64,000 bases of DNA from Microglena sp. YARC (lineage: Eukaryota > Chlorophyta > Chlorophyceae > Chlamydomonadales > Chlamydomonadaceae). Numbering within the stretch: the first letter of the stretch is position 1; each line of letters starts with the position of its first letter. Positions 20,418 to 31,630 of this stretch are shown one piece after another. The stretch covers positions 16,126,854 through 16,190,853 of the forward strand of contig CM039464.1 of the NCBI GenBank assembly GCA_022414725.1. Reading direction: 5' to 3'. The position numbers and the translations under genes are program-made. The notes under the pieces are model-generated. The model was not told the DNA's origin and did not search any database. It was given only the letters and a program-made list of their open reading frames with translations.

Positions 20418-20867
20418 CCACACCCACGGAATACAATTGAAAATATGCCGCAGGCGTGAGATTGTTGGGGGGACCCTCCCGTTTGCATGCATGTGTACAT
20501 ACTGGAGAATTGCTACCATGTTGGGTTTATTTGACCCTCTGTGCCTGAGCTTGGACCACCGCGCGACAACACGGAGGGAATTTCTCTACCTCTTCAAAGG
20601 CGTCGGCGAATCTAAGATTTTTTTGGACCTGGCCAGGGCTCGAACCTCAGACGCAGGGATATTTTTTTCAAATCAAAAAGAGGAAATCTGATTCCTTTTT
20701 ATTTCATTCCTCCCTATTTTCCTCCCAAACAGGACCCTTTTTCCGATTTGGGTCGATTTGGGTCATTTTTTGTCAATTTGAGTTATAAAAAACATTTTTA
20801 TTTTTAGGTTTCTTATTCCGGCAATTTCGGCCAAAACGGGGTCTCGTATTCCGATCGGAATGTATTC
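20418..20867. other. Intron middle, no gene recognised
   Basis: It contains a sequence resembling the window's left edge (TGTGCCTGAGCTTGGACCAC near 20540 versus TGTGCCTGAGCTCGGACTAC near 505) and a lone tRNA B-box-like motif on the minus strand (GGTTCGAGCCC near 20645). No ORF is supported. Confidence 0.35.
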
Positions 20868-21062
20868 CGGGAATAAATATCCCTGCTTAGCCCGTCTGAT
20901 CGCGCGCGACACCCATGGAATTGCGCGCGACACCCACGGAAAAAATATCCCTGCTTAGCCCGTCTGATCGCGCGCGACACCCACGGAATAGCGCGCGACA
21001 CCCACGGAAAAAATATCCCTGCTTAGCCCGTCTGATCGCGCGCGACACCCACGGAATAGTCT
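20868..21062. repeat. Short tandem repeat with GCGCGCGACACCCACGG
   Basis: Three units of about 65 bp carry AAATATCCCTGCTTAGCCCG, TCTGATCGCGCGCGACACCC and ACGGAATAGCGCGCGACACC. Confidence 0.85.
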
Positions 21063-21179
21063 TCGGTGCTTAGCACTTGTGAGTCCACCCACTCAATGCC
21101 TTTCCTGTTTAGCCCTTCCTATCACGTTTGAGCAAGTTCCTTCAGCCTATTTGACCTACCCGTGTACTGCAACAACGTA

Positions 21180-21613
21180 CACATGCCCTACCACCAGCAG
21201 GAGCATTGAGCTACCCCCCTCATCCCCACCCCACCCCATCCCCCTCCACCCACCCACCCACCCCACATGCACGCACGCACGCACGCACGCACCCACACAG
21301 ACCCCACCCATCCCACTACCACCATCAGGAGCATTGAGCTACCCCAAGAGGTGAACACAATTTTCCACCCATCACCATGTGCTAGTATCCCCCCCCCCCC
21401 CCCCCCCCCCCTCCACACACACACACACCACCACCATATTCCCTCAATCACCCCACCCACCCACCCACCCACGCACAAGCCCCCCCACCCACCCACCCAC
21501 ACCCACACCCACCCACCCACCCACACCCACACCCACACCACCACCACCACTACCACCACCACGAGCTTCCCTCAATCGCCCACCCCACCCCACACACCCC
21601 ACCCCACCATCAG
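21180..21613. repeat. Acceptor-side array of BTB exon 3
   Basis: Copies of CAGGAGCATTGAGCTACCCC at about 21200 and 21328 precede the real exon start at 21611; the middle copy extends through GTGAACACAATTTTCCACCC. CACCCA, CACA and poly-C tracts fill the spaces. Confidence 0.8.
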
Positions 21614-21761
21614 GAGCATAGAGCTACCCCAGGACGTGAACACAATTTTCCACCCATCACCAAGCTCCAGGAAGGACGCTGCCGTGATGGATGCTCAGCT
21701 GCATATGCTGGTGGACATGATCGTCATTGCTGACAAGTGGCAGGCAGATCAAGTGTTAAAG
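21614..21761 (+). CDS. BTB protein, exon 3
   Basis: The acceptor is CACCATCAG and the donor TTAAAG before GTGAGT. One base completes the Arg codon from exon 2, then 49 codons follow: SIELPQDVNTIFHPSPSSRK, then DAQLHMLVDMIVIADKWQ and ADQVLK. The HMLVDMIVIADKWQ helix corresponds to the LLxLADRYQ helix that closes BTB domains. It ends in phase 0. Confidence 0.78.
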
Positions 21762-21781
21762 GTGAGTAGCTGCTGTATATA

Positions 21782-21786
21782 TGTGG

Positions 21787-21866
<80 letters not shown>

Positions 21867-22427
21867 GGTGGTGGTGGTGGACATGATCGTCATTGTTGAC
21901 AAGTGGCAGGCAGATCAAGTGTTGAAGATGAGTGGATGCTGCATGTGTTTGTGTTGTTTGTGTTGTTGGTGTTGTAGGTGTTGTTGGTGGACATGATCGT
22001 CGTTACAGACAAGTGGCAGGCAGATCAAGTGTTGGAGGTGAGTGGATGCTGCATGTGTATGTGTTGTTGGTGTTGGTGTTGGTGTTGTTGGTGTTGTTGG
22101 TGGTGGACATGATCGTCATTGCTGACAAGTGGCAGGCAGATCAAGTGTTGGAGGTGAGTGGATGCTGTAGGTATGTGGTGTTGGTGTTGGTGTTGTTGGT
22201 GTTGTTGGTGGTGGACATGATCGTCATTGTTGACAAGTGGCAGGCAGATCAAGTGTTGAAGGTGAGAGGATGCTGCATGTGGAAGTGATGGTGGTGGTGA
22301 TGGTGGTGGTTATGGTGACGATGGTGGTGATGGTGGTGGTGGTGGTGGTGGTGGTGATGATGGTGGTGATGGTGATGATGATGATGATGATGACGACGAC
22401 GACAACGACGACGACGACGACGATGAC

Positions 22428-22470
<43 letters not shown>

Positions 22471-22480
22471 GTGATGAGTC
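21782..22480. repeat. Donor-side array of BTB exon 3 plus GTT/GTG/GAT tracts
   Basis: Four copies of GTGGACATGATCGTCATTG, TTGACAAGTGGCAGGCAGAT and CAAGTGTTGAAG/GAGGTGAG follow at about 110-bp spacing, separated by GTT, GTG and later GAT/GAC trinucleotide runs. Each repeats the last ~55 bases of exon 3 with the GTGAG donor (one copy has ATGAG). Confidence 0.9.
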
Positions 22481-22880
22481 TCATAAAAGGTCTCCAAATC
22501 GTAGTCTTGGTTTCAAGTCTGATTACCGAAGTAAATAAATGATTACCAGTAAGTAATAATTTAATTTCATTTATCTTGTAGTTTTCACCCCAGGGCCTCC
22601 GCCGTATCGCTATGCTTTGCTCGGGACCAGATCCTGTAGGACTTCCCTTGTTAATAAATGATTAGGTCATAATTAAATTTAGTTGATCATGTAGTCATTT
22701 ACCCAATACATACACTAATAAAAAATACATCTGACTCATTCTGACTAGTACAAAGTAAGACTGACGAATACAAACTAACTACTACCTGGCACTAATACAA
22801 ACTATCTACTAACTGGCACTACTAACTAACTACTAACTGGCACGAATACAAACTAACTACTAACTGGCACTAATCAATTC
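22481..22880. other. Intron middle, AT-rich
   Basis: Includes short ACTAACTGGCACTAATACAA repeats near 22780-22870. No gene is seen. Confidence 0.5.
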
Positions 22881-24024
22881 ATCTTCCTTCTCTTCTTCCG
22901 ACATGTACTGGTGAAGAGGACTGTGTCTGCCCTGTACAGCGGCAGGAGGAACTGGCCGCGGTAGCGTGTCGCCAATACTGACAAATACCAACTTATACCA
23001 ATACGGATACCCGACTAATACTGACTGATACTTAATACTGGCATGTATCAATTCATTTTCCTTACTGCGTCATGTACTGGTGAAGAGGGCTGTGTCTGCC
23101 CTGTACAGCGGCAGGAGGAACTGGCCGCGGTAGCGTGTCGCCAATACTGACAAATACTAACTTATACTACGGATACCCGACTAATACTGACAGATACTAA
23201 ATACTGGCATGTATCAATTCAATTTCCTTACTGCGTCATGTACTGGTGAAGAGGGCTGTGTCTGCCCTGTACAGCGGCAGGAGGAACTGGTCGTGGTAGC
23301 GTGTCGCCAATACTGACAAATACTAACTTATACTACGGATACCCGACTAATACTGACAGATACTAAATACTGGCATGTATCAATTCATTTTACTTACTGC
23401 GTCATGTACTGGTGAAGAGGGCTGTGTCTGCCCTGTACAGCGGCAGGAGGAACTGGTCGTGGTAGCATGTCGCCAATACTGACAAGTACTAACTTATACT
23501 GATACGGATACCCGACTAATACTGACTGATACTAAATACTGACACACATCATTACGTCATGTACTGGTGAACAGGGCTGCTTCAGTGCTTCTGCCCTGTA
23601 GAGTGGCAGGAGGAACTGGTCGTGGCAACATGTTGCCAATACTGACTAATACTGTATGATATTAACTTATATGAATACTGATACTGATACCGATTAATAC
23701 TGACTAATACTGACTAATACTAATGGGTATGAATACTCATACGGATAACCGACTTATACTCACTTATACCACTATCATTTATACTACATACCGACTTCAA
23801 CTAAATACTGACACAAATCATTTCATCTTCCTCCTTCCGTCATGTACTGGTGAAGAGGACTGTGTCTGCCCTGTACAGCGGCAGGAGGAACTGGCCGTGG
23901 TAGCATGTCGCCAATACTGACAAGTACTAACTTATACAACTACAGATACCCGACTAATACTGACTGATACTAAAGACTGGCATGTATCAATTCATTTTCC
24001 TTACTGCGTCATGCACTGGTGAAG
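22881..24024. repeat. Acceptor-side array of BTB exon 4 (6 extra copies)
   Basis: Units of about 155-270 bp contain CATGTACTGGTGAAG, AGGGCTGTGTCTGCCCTGTA and CAGCGGCAGGAGGAACTGG, the acceptor and first ~55 bases of exon 4. Spacers are rich in AATACTGAC and ATACCGAC motifs. Frames are broken in the extra copies. Confidence 0.85.
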
Positions 24025-24114
24025 AGGGCTGCGTCTGCCCTGTACAGCGGCAGGAGGAACTGGTCTTGGCAACATGTCGCCGCTGTTCTGGAGCTCCCAA
24101 GTCACGCCCTTGAG
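24025..24114 (+). CDS. BTB protein, exon 4
   Basis: Ninety bases, phase 0 at both sides: RAASALYSGRRNWSWQHV and AAVLELPSHALE, between acceptor GGTGAAG and donor CTTGAG before GTAGGC. It continues exon 3 as ..QVLK + RAASAL.. and resembles the helical segment after the BTB fold. The opposite strand also reads as a plausible exon (AAYLKGVTWELQNSGD) with splice-like borders, but only the + reading fits the phases and family. Confidence 0.65.
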
Positions 24115-25690
24115 GTAGGCTGCCTGTAAATAGATAAAGAAAAAATAGATATATACATGAATACATGTTGCCCCTTACAAGGCTTGGGTTGAGGGCCCCA
24201 CTCACATATCGCCGCTGTTGTGGAGCTCCCAAGTCACGCCCTTCAGGTAGGCTGCCTGTAAAAACAAATTGAGTAGATGTTACGCCCTTCAGGTAGGCTG
24301 CCGGTAAATAGATACATACATATATACATGAATACATGTTACGCCCTTCAGGTAGGCTGCCGGTAAATAGATACATACATATATAAATGAATACATGTTA
24401 CGCCCTTCAGGTAGGCTGCCGGTAAATAGATACATACATATATAAATGAATACATGTTACGCCCTTCAGGTAGGCTGCCGGTAAATAGATACATACATAT
24501 ATAAATGAATACATGTTACGCCCTTCAGGTAGGCTGCCGGTAAATAGATACATACATATATAAATGAATACATGTTACGCCCTTCAGGTAGGCTGCCGGT
24601 AAATAGATACATACATATATAAATGAATACATGTTGTGCCTTCTAACAAGGCGTGGGGTTGGGGGCTCGCTCACATATCGCCGCTGTTGTGGAGCTCCCA
24701 AGTCACACCCTTCAGGTAGGCTGCCTGTAAATAAATAAATAATCAATTAAATACTTGTCAAGCCTTAAAACAATCAAGGCGTGGGGTTGGGGGCTCGCTC
24801 ACGTATCTCCGCTATTCGCCTGTTCTGGAGCTTCCAAGTCACGCCCTTCAGGCAGACTGCCTGTAAACAAAATGAATAGATGTTACACCCTTCAGGTAGG
24901 CTGCCGGTAAATAGATACATACATATACAAATGAATATATGTTACGCATTATAACAAGGCATAGGGTTTGGGGGCTCGCTCTTATATCGCCGCTGTTGTG
25001 GAGCTCCCAAGTTACGCCCTTCAAGGAGGCTACCTGTAAATAAATAAATAATGAATTAAATACTTGTCGCGCCTTAAAACAAGGTGTGGGGTTGAGGGGC
25101 TCACTCACATATCGCCGCTGTTGTGGAGCTCCCAAGTCACGCCCTTCAGGTAGGCTGCCTGTAAATAGATAAAGAAGTCAATAAATATATAAATAAATAC
25201 ATGTTGCCCCTTACAAGGCATGGGGTTATGGGGCTCACTCACGTATCGCCGCTGTTAGCCTGTTCTGGAGCTCCCAAGACACGCCCTTCAGGTAGGCTGC
25301 CTGTAACAAATTGAGTAGGTGAAACAAATTGAGTAGATGTTACACCCTTCAGGTAGGCTGCCTATAAATAGATACATACACATATAAATGAATACATGTT
25401 ACGACGTATAACAAAGTGTGGGGTTGGGGGGCTCGCTCGCACATCGCCGCTGTTGTGGAGCTCCCAAGTCACACCCTTCACGTAGGCTGCCTGTAAAACA
25501 AAATAAATAGATGTTGCACCCTTCAGGTAGGCTGCTTGTGAATAGATACATACATATACACATGATTTCATGTTACGCCTTATAACAAGGCGTGGGGTTG
25601 GGGGGCTCGCTCTTATATCGCCGCTGTTGTGGAGCTCCCAAGGTACGCCCTTCAGGAAAGCTGTCTGGAAATAGATAAAGAATTAAATAC
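24115..25690. repeat. Donor-side array of BTB exon 4 (about 17 partial copies)
   Basis: Units carry ATCGCCGCTGTTGTGGAGCT, CCCAAGTCACGCCCTTCAG and GTAGGCTGCCTGTAAATA. A run of seven ~60-bp units at 24280-24620 keeps only ACGCCCTTCAGGTAGGCTGC, i.e. the exon tip plus donor. In the last copy (25660) the donor GT is mutated to GA. Confidence 0.85.
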
Positions 25691-25743
25691 ATATATGTCA
25701 CACTATCTATTATATTTCATCCCCTCCCCCTCCCTCTCCCTCT

Positions 25744-26523
25744 CCCCCTCCCTCTCCCCTCCCACTCCCACTCCCACTCCCACTCCCACTCCCACTCCCA
25801 CTCCCACTCCCACTCCCACTCCCACTCTCCACTCCCACTCCCACTCCCACTCCCACTCCCACTCCCACTCCCACTCCCACTCCCACTCCCACTCCCACTC
25901 CCACTCCCACTCCCATCCCACTCCCACTCCCACTCCCACTCCATCCCACTCCCACTCCCACTCCCACTCCCACTCCCACTCCCACTCCCACTCCACTCCC
26001 ACTCCCACTCCCCACTCCCCACTCCCACTCCCACTCCCACTCCCACTCCCACTCCCACTCCCATCCCACTCCCACTCCCACTCCCACTCCCACTCCCACT
26101 CCCACTCCCACTCCCCGGATCCCACTCCCACTCCCACTCCCACTCCCACTCCCACTCCCACTCCACTCCCACTCCCACTCCCCACTCCCACTCGCCCACT
26201 CCCACTCCCACTCCCACTCCCACTCCCACTCCCACTCCCACTCCCACTCCCACTCCCACTCCCACTCCCACTCCCACTCCCACTCCCACTCCCACTCCCA
26301 CTCCCACTCCCACTCCCACTCCCACTCCACTCCCACTCCCACTCCCACTCCACTCCCACTCCCACTCCCACTCCACTCCCACTCCCACTCCCACTCCCAC
26401 TCCCACTCCCACTCCCACTCCCACTCCCACTCCCACTCCCACTCCCACTCCCACTCCACTCCCACTCCCACTCCCACTTCCACTCCCACTCCCACTCCCA
26501 CTCCACTCCCACTCCCACTCCCA
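25744..26523. repeat. (CTCCCA)n hexanucleotide tract
   Basis: About 780 bp of CTCCCA with few interruptions, inside the intron between BTB exons 4 and 5. Long frames on both strands (Pro-Thr, Ser-His, Gly-Ser and Glu-Trp repeats) are artefacts. Confidence 0.97.
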
Positions 26524-26530
26524 CCCCCAC

Positions 26531-26700
26531 TTCATTGCTTCATTGCTTCATTGCTTCATTGCTTCATCGCTTCATTGCTTCATCGCTTCATTGCTTCATT
26601 GCTTCATTGCTTCATTGCTTCATTGCTTCATTGCTTCATATATGCTCTAAATTGCTTCATTGCTTCATTGCTTCATTGCTTCATTGCTTTATTGCTTCAG
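26531..26700. repeat. (GCTTCATT)n array running into the exon 5 acceptor
   Basis: About 20 octamers end exactly as CATTGCTTCAG at the splice acceptor, so the last unit provides the 3' splice site of exon 5. Confidence 0.9.
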
Positions 26701-26790
26701 GTGAACATCACGATGCGCTCCTTACTGGCTGCTGCCAGAGATTTTCTGTGGAATAAGTTCCACGATTTTGAGACTGCTTGGAGAGACCAG
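26701..26790 (+). CDS. BTB protein, exon 5 (BACK-like helices)
   Basis: Ninety bases, phase 0 at both sides, after CATTGCTTCAG and before the donor [26 protein letters not shown], then [10 protein letters not shown]. The arrangement of a long helix followed by F-x-D-x-E-x-A-W fits the helical region after BTB domains as I recall it from volvocalean BTB proteins. Further exons are expected downstream but not recognised with confidence. Confidence 0.68.
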
Positions 26791-27100
26791 GTAGATCTTT
26801 GTGGAATTCTGGTCGACCCTCGCACTGTCCCATATTTCACTTGATCATCATTATCATCCCTGTCGCAGGTTAAGGTTTGAGGTTGGGGGTTTGAGGTTGG
26901 GGGTTGGAATTCTGGTTGGAATTCTGGTCGACCTCCACCGTCCCATATTCACTTGATCATCAATATCATCCGAGTAACAGATAAAGGTTGGAGGTTGTGG
27001 GGTTGAGGTTGTGGGTTGGAATTCTGGTTGGAATTCTTTGGGGGTTGGAATTATGTTCGACCTCCACCTTCCCATATTCACTTGAGCATCATTATTATCC
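26791..27100. repeat. Donor-side repeats after BTB exon 5
   Basis: GAATTCTGGTCGACC with CCCATATTCACTTGATCATC recurs three times; the first lies just inside the intron (26806). GGTTGGG-type repeats separate the copies. Confidence 0.65.
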
Positions 27101-27275
27101 CAGTGACGGATAAAGGTTTGATATTAGGGGGTGGAGGTTTGGGTTTGAGGTTTGGGGTTAGGGGTTCAGGGTATGAAGTTTGGGGTTTGGGGTTTGGGGG
27201 TTTGGGTTTGGGGGTTGAAGGTTGGAGGTTGGAGGTTGGAGGTTGGAGGTTGGAGGTTGGAGGTTGGAGGTTGAT
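27101..27275. repeat. GGTTTGGGG and GGTTGGA tract
   Basis: Seven-base units of GGTTGGA preceded by GGTTTGGGG variants. The same type fills 29565-30775. Confidence 0.9.
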
Positions 27276-27305
27276 CATCGGGGATCTATGTAGCATGCAT
27301 ATGCT

Positions 27306-27390
27306 TAGGGAATGGCAACTAATATTAGTGTTTGAAAAACTAATATTAACTAATATATGTACAGTGTCACAATTTTCTTCTTCAAATAAA
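27306..27390. mobile_element. Truncated TAGGG-family MITE
   Basis: TAGGGAATGGCAACTAATAT and AGTGTTTGAAAAACTAATAT match the reverse complement of the right half of the MITE at 28629-28802, and stop at AAATAAA where the palindrome at 27391 begins. Confidence 0.65.
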
Positions 27391-28391
27391 CACCGTGTTG
27401 GGTTTCCTCGGGGATGTGTTTCGGGGGCTAGGTTGGGGGACCCTTTGGTGGTACTAACTACTCGTGGAACAAAGACCAACAAGCGGTCAAGGATTTATAA
27501 GGATCCGATTGCTATGCTTTCAGGAGGTCCCATCGAGCTGGACTTGCGACTGCGGATGGAGGTTTTTTTTATGACTGCTACGTGTCAGGGCATAAAGTGA
27601 CTAAGTTCATCTTTCACACCGCATGGCCCCTAAAAGTGCTCCTTCAGTGAGGTGCCATACAGCTCTTCAGCTTTTACACACATGTTGAAGAGGCGCTTGG
27701 ATTCTATGGGACAAGATGAGGGGTGAGACCAGTCACCAGTTTTCCAGCGGGACCTATGAAGCTTACATATGCTACCCGTGTCTTGGCTGGAGCGTCTCTA
27801 CAGGGGGATGTTAAGAGCCCCTGAGATATTGCGCGGCAGAAATTTGGATACCCGTATTGACAAGCAGTCCAGGAGGGTCAAGAGCAGGACTTGCTCCTGA
27901 CCCTCCTGGACTGCTTGCCAATACGGGTATCCAAATTTCTCCGCAATACCTCAGGGCTCTTAACATGCCCCTGTAGAGACGCTCCAGCCAAACCATAGGT
28001 AGCATACGCATGCTGCATAGATCCCCGCTGAAAACTGTGACTGGTCTCACCCTCATCTTGTCCCATAGAATCCAAGCGCCTCTCCAACATGTGTGTAAAA
28101 GCTGAAGAGCTGTATGGCACCTGACTGACAGGAGCGCTTGTTTAGGGCCCATGGGGTCGAAAGTTGAACTCAAGTCACTCCATGCCGTGACACGTAGGCA
28201 GTCATACAAAAAGCCTCCGTCCGTAGTCGCAAGTCCAGGCTCGATGGACGAGACCCGGAAGACATAGCAAATCAGATCTTTGATGAATCCTTGACCGCTT
28301 GTTGGTCTTCGTTCCTACGAGGCAGCTAGTACCACCAAAGGATCGGGCAACCTGGCCCCTGACACATATTCCCAAGGAAACACAGCATGGT
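27391..28391. mobile_element. 1-kb foldback palindrome
   Basis: Two arms of about 500 bp are reverse complements with roughly 10-15% differences by eye, meeting near 27889 (GTCAAGAGCAGGACTTGCTC). The outer ends are CACCGTGTTGGGTTTCCTCG and its complement at 28391. Open frames within the arms (for example 27811-28209, minus) match no family I know. Confidence 0.85.
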
Positions 28392-28628
28392 GGTTACCAT
28401 CATGCAAATCCAGCAGACCCAACTGCCCTCCATCATTTCCACGCATTCCATTATACCACAAATACAACATCATCACGGCATCCCACTCCACCATCAACCG
28501 CTAAATCTCACCAGTTCTAGCATGCCATTGGTCATTCAAATCACGGAGCAAGGCCAGCACTTTCTTCTCATCTAACAGAACAGCAGCATCCTCCTAGTAA
28601 CCCGCAGCCCACATGCTTCTCGTATAAC
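28392..28628. other. Unassigned segment beside the palindrome
   Basis: Ser/Pro/His-coding open frames but no recognised family; probably part of a larger element that also includes 28811-28837 and 29310-29560 once the MITEs are removed. Confidence 0.3.
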
Positions 28629-28802
28629 TAGGGGTCGGCGATTTACATAATATTAGTGAATAAATAATATGATGTAATATTAGTCGGACGAGCCGTCTCA
28701 CCAGAATTTTGAATTTATTTGAAAAACTAAAATTATTGTGACACTGTAATAACATTAGTTAATGTTACTTTTTCAAACACTTGTATTAGTTTTCGTTCCC
28801 TC
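28629..28802. mobile_element. hAT-type MITE, TAGGG family, copy 3
   Basis: 174 bp with left end TAGGGGTCGGCGATTTACAT and right end GTATTAGTTTTCGTTCCCTC. Flanks CGTATAAC (28621-28628) and CTTATAAC (28803-28810) form an 8-bp duplication with one mismatch. Confidence 0.8.
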
Positions 28803-28837
28803 CTTATAACAAGCAACATAATGGCTCACCTCATAGC

Positions 28838-29033
28838 CAGGGTACTACTAAGCGCGCGCGGCAGCGCGGTGCCGCGCTGCCTTTTTGAGCCCCTCTGCGC
28901 GTTTCGCGCAGTTTTTTCAACCCCCTGTGGGCGCAGCGCGCAGTTTTTTGCGCTTTTTGCACTCTTAAGCGCTGTCCAATTTGACGTTTGTGCGCTTTAA
29001 GCGCTGTCCAATTTGGCAAGAAGTAGTACCCTT
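28838..29033 (+). mobile_element. hAT-type MITE, CAGGGTA family, copy 3
   Basis: The ends are CAGGGTACTAC and AGTAGTACCCTT. Flanks CTCATAGC and CTAATAGC form an 8-bp duplication with one mismatch. The GCGC-rich core is more diverged than in copies 1 and 2. Confidence 0.82.
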
Positions 29034-29103
29034 CTAATAGCTGTTGCAAGAGTTGCCTAGCCCAGTCGCAACGTCGTTCGGTCTCTTCGCCCAATCTAGC
29101 GAC

Positions 29104-29309
29104 CAGGGTACTACATTTTGTCATCGTTGGTCTGTGCTTAAAGCACGCAAATGTCAAATTGGTCAGCGCTTTATTGTGTAAAAAGCGCAAAAACTGCGAG
29201 CTGTGCCCACAGGGAGTTGAAAAACTGAGCGAAGCAAAAAAACTGCGCGCAGTGGGGCTCAAAAAGCGTGCTCAAAATCGCGCTGCCGCGTGTGCTTTGT
29301 AGTACCCTG
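29104..29309 (-). mobile_element. hAT-type MITE, CAGGGTA family, copy 4, inverted
   Basis: The ends are CAGGGTACTAC and GTAGTACCCTG. Flanks CTAGCGAC (29096-29103) and CTTGCGAC (29310-29317) form an 8-bp duplication with one mismatch. It lies only 70 bp from copy 3, in the opposite orientation. Confidence 0.85.
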
Positions 29310-29560
29310 CTTGCGACTGCATCAAGCTAGACAGATGCCCCACCGCACAAGCAGCGGAACAAGGGCCCGACTGCAAACGCTCCCGGACCACGGAGGAAGC
29401 TCCATGTTCCCCGATGTAGTACTCCTCAAAGAAACAAACACCTCCTCAGGCCTAGCAACCATCCGCATATTGGGGTAACCTAAAGAGGCAACAGCCACAA
29501 ACCACCACTGACTCCTCCCCAGTAGAGCGAGTCCGCTTAGCAGCACATCTCAGCGTCAAT
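29310..29560. other. Unassigned segment
   Basis: Arg/Pro-rich open frames on both strands but nothing recognised. Confidence 0.3.
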
Positions 29561-29564
29561 CGGA

Positions 29565-30775
29565 ATGGCTTTTGAGGTTTGGGGGTTGGATGTGTTGGGG
29601 TTTGGGGTTGAGAATGTAGGGTGGGGGTGGGGGTTGGAGGTTGGGATGGGGTTGGGGGTTGGAGGTTGGTTTGGGTTGGAGGTTAGGTTGGAGGTTGATG
29701 ATAGGGGGTATTGGGGTTGGAGGTTGGAGTTGGAGGATGGAGGTTGGAGGGTTGCAGGTTGGAAGTTTGGGGGGTGGAGAATGTAGGTCGGGTTGGGGGT
29801 TGAGGGTTGGAGGTTGGAGGCTGAAGGTTGGAGGTTGGATGTTGGGGGGTTGGAGATAGGGGGTTGGGGTTGGAGGTTGGGGTTGGAGGTTTGGGGGTGG
29901 AGAATGTAGGTTGGGGTTGGTTGTTGGTTATTGTTGGGGATGGCTATTGGAGGTTAGAGTTGTATGCAGGTTGGAGGTTCGGGAGCTGGAAATGTAGGTT
30001 AGGGGTTGGTTGTTGGTTGTTGGGGTTGGCTATTGGAGGTTGGACGGTTGAAGGTTGGAGGGATTTTTGGAGTGGAGAATGTAGGTTAGGGTTGTGTTGT
30101 TGGTTGTTGGGGGTTGGCTATTGGGAGGTTGAAGGTTGGAGGTTTGAGGGAGGAGAATGTAGGTTGGGGTTGGTTGTTCGGGGGTATTGGCTGTTTGGAA
30201 GTTGAAAGTTGGAGGTTTGGGGGTTGGGGGTTGGGGTTGGAGATGGGTTAGAGGTTGGGGGTGGGGGTTGGAGGATTAGGGGGTTGGGTGTTGGGAGTTG
30301 GGCGTTGCGGGGTTGGGGGATGGAGATTAGGGGGTTGGAGAAATGTAGGTTGGGGGGTGGAGGTTTGAGGGTGGAGGTTTGAGGTTTGAGGTTGGAGATT
30401 GCAGGTTTGGGGGTTGGGTTTTGGGGGATGGTGGATGGGATTTGGGGGATGGGGTTTTGGGGTTGGGGGTTGGGGAAGTGGGGGTTGGGAGTTTGGGGAT
30501 GTGGGTTGGGGGCTGGAGGTTGGAGGGTTGGAGATTGGAGGATGGGGGTTTGGAGATTTGCAGATCAAGGTTTGGGGTTTGGGGTGTTGGGGCTTGGGGC
30601 TTGGAGGTTGGAAATTGGAGATTGGGGGGGGGGTTGGCGGTTGGAGGTTGGGGGTTGGAGGTTGGGGGTTGGGGGTTGGAGGTTTAGGGGGTTGGAGGTT
30701 GGAGGTTGGGGTTGGAGGTTGGGGGTTGGAGGTTGGAGGTTTGGGGTTGGAGGTTGGGGGTGGGGAGTGTGGGGG
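29565..30775. repeat. GGTTGGAGGTTGGGG minisatellite
   Basis: G/T-rich 6-8-bp units (GGTTGGA, GGTTTGGGG) with drifting variants, about 1.2 kb, with periodic GGAGAATGTAGGTTGGGGTT blocks between 29600 and 30350. No coding region. Confidence 0.92.
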
Positions 30776-31630
30776 GGAGTGGTGGGAAGGTGGCGGTAGG
30801 GAGGTGCGAAGGCAGGAAGGCGGAGAGAGGGGAGGTCAGGGAGATAAGAGGTGGAGAGGTGAGGATTAATAACGAGGCGGGGAGGCAGGGAGGCCGGGAG
30901 GCAGGGGAGATGGGAGGTGGACGAGGTGAGGAGTAATAGGGGGGCAGAGAGGCAGGGAGGTGGGAGGTGGAGAGGTGGGGAGTATAGGGAGGCAGGGAGG
31001 CAGGGGAGGCTGGGAGGCGGGGAGGCGGGGAGGTGGGGGCAGGGAAGCAGGTAGGGAGGTGAGGACGTGGAAGGTCGGGGAGGTGAGAGGTGGAGAGGTG
31101 AGGAGTAATAGGAGGCGGGGAGGCAGGGGGAGGCAGGGAGGTGGAGAGGTGGGGAGCAGTAGGGGAGGCGGGGGGCAGGGAGGCTGAAAAGGTAGGGAGG
31201 TGGGAGGCAGGGACGCAGGGAGGCAGGGAGGCGGTGTGCGGGGATGGTGGGGGTGCAGGGATGGCAGGGAGGTGGAGAGGTAGGAGATGGAGAGGTGGGG
31301 GAGGAGTAGGGAGGGCGGGGAGGCAAGGAGGCTGAGAAGGCGGGGGAGGTGGGGGGCAGGGAGGCAGGGAGGCAAGGAGGCTGAGAAGGCGGGGAGGTGG
31401 GGGGCAGGGAGGCAGGGAGGCTAAGGAGGTGGTCTGTGGGGAGGTGGGAGGCAGGGAGGCACGGAGGCAAGGAGGTGGTCTTGGTGGTTGGGGAGGCAGG
31501 AGGACAGGAAGGTTGTGTGGGGGAAGTGGAGGCAGGGAGCAGGGAGGTTGTTGTGTGGGAGGTGGGAGGCGGAAAGGCAGGGTGGGGTGGGGAGGCGGTA
31601 AAGGCAGGGAGGTAGATAGCGTAGGGAGGC
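30776..31630. repeat. GGGAGGCAGGGAGGT minisatellite
   Basis: Purine-rich 8-bp units (GGGAGGCA, GGGAGGTG) with longer repeats containing GGTGGAGAGGTGAGGAGTAA. The strongly strand-asymmetric G/A composition continues from the preceding tract. Confidence 0.92.

Noticed and set aside
25629..26756. 375-codon frame and three ~270-codon minus-strand frames
   Set aside because: They are translations of the (CTCCCA)n and (GCTTCATT)n tracts; the [18 protein letters not shown] start is a donor-mutated copy of BTB exon 4's edge running into intron.
29565..31630. Telomere-like or G-quadruplex locus
   Set aside because: The G-rich units vary in length and sequence and do not match known telomere repeats; it is ordinary minisatellite sequence.
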